A DNA stretch of 13,032 nt, taken from VAZQ01 sp040510815. GTDB taxonomy: Bacteria > Pseudomonadota > Alphaproteobacteria > Rhizobiales > Xanthobacteraceae. This document shows positions 13,003-13,032 of the stretch, piece after piece. Where the stretch lies: NCBI GenBank assembly GCA_040510815.1, contig JBEVIH010000316.1, positions 1-13,032 on the forward strand, in the 5' to 3' direction. The position numbers were made by a program, and so were the translations under genes. Every line of letters begins with the position of its first letter. Position 1 is the first letter of the stretch. The notes beneath the pieces are model-generated. The model had not been told where the DNA came from. It ran no database searches and saw nothing but the letters and a program-made list of their open reading frames with translations.

Positions 13003-13032
13003 GGAGCATGATCTTTTCCGAAAACCGGTATC
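13003..13032. repeat. Left half of a palindromic repeat cut by the window edge
   Basis: The final bases, including gcatgatcttttccgaaaac, match what I recall as one arm of a widely dispersed palindrome in Bradyrhizobiaceae, whose second arm would be the reverse complement a few bases further on. The second arm is outside the window, so this rests on recall and on the neighbouring palindromes. Confidence 0.5.

Noticed and set aside
1..13032. tRNA, rRNA, CRISPR array or insertion sequence
   Set aside because: No cloverleaf-type sequence, no regularly spaced repeats and no transposase-like protein were seen; only the short palindromic repeats described were found.

Overview
The window is GC-rich chromosomal DNA from an alphaproteobacterium, most likely a member of the Hyphomicrobiales (Rhizobiales) close to the Bradyrhizobium/Rhodopseudomonas/Rhodoplanes group. 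The evidence is strong third-position GC bias, a polyhydroxybutyrate (PHB) locus with phaA-phaB divergent from phaR, an alphaproteobacterial-type L32, a small conserved Rhizobiales-type protein, and, at the right edge, palindromic repeats of a kind I recognise from Bradyrhizobium-type genomes. The genus assignment is inference.

Layout, left to right. (a) 1-740: 3' part of ispG (isoprenoid synthesis), convergent with a DUF1345 membrane protein (754-1431, minus). (b) 1432-1966: an intergenic stretch with one possible 30-residue membrane microprotein and an AT-rich promoter-like patch. (c) 1967-4350: a two-gene overlapping unit, a phage-type contractile tail SHEATH protein fused in one reading frame to a TAIL TUBE (gp19-like) protein, followed with a 4-base ATGA overlap by mtgA, a peptidoglycan glycosyltransferase. 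No other tail, baseplate, spike or effector gene is present. (d) 4488-6927: rpmF (ribosomal protein L32), a four-helix membrane protein of unknown function, and a cytoplasmic gamma-glutamyltransferase-family Ntn hydrolase. (e) 6935-7249 (minus): a small conserved protein with a perfect Shine-Dalgarno and a GTG start; divergent from it, 7499-9244 (plus): a PAS-degenerate GGDEF-EAL protein, probably a c-di-GMP phosphodiesterase. (f) 9252-10610 (minus strand): three genes transcribed as mini-phaR, phaR, then a truncated FtsH-like membrane protein. (g) 10868-12865 (plus): phaA and phaB, the two enzymes that make (R)-3-hydroxybutyryl-CoA from acetyl-CoA for PHB, separated by a strong hairpin element. 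(h) 12861-13032: a cluster of palindromic repeats that begins inside the phaB stop codon.

Two things stand out. First, the sheath-tube fusion: in known contractile systems sheath and tube are separate proteins and the tube slides free of the sheath on contraction, so covalent fusion in an orphan gene coupled to a cell-wall synthase suggests a different use of the fold. Second, the regulatory side of the PHB locus shows module shuffling: a stand-alone copy of the PhaR DNA-binding domain, an intact PhaR, and a membrane protein made of the FtsH N-terminal module (two membrane helices plus periplasmic domain, no ATPase or protease) whose last 27 residues align in frame, up to the stop codon, with the last 27 residues of PhaR (13 identities by hand; about 70% identity in DNA). 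This points to a membrane-tethered PhaR-tail protein that could link PHB regulation or granules to FtsH complexes. All functional statements about these two systems are inference from sequence.
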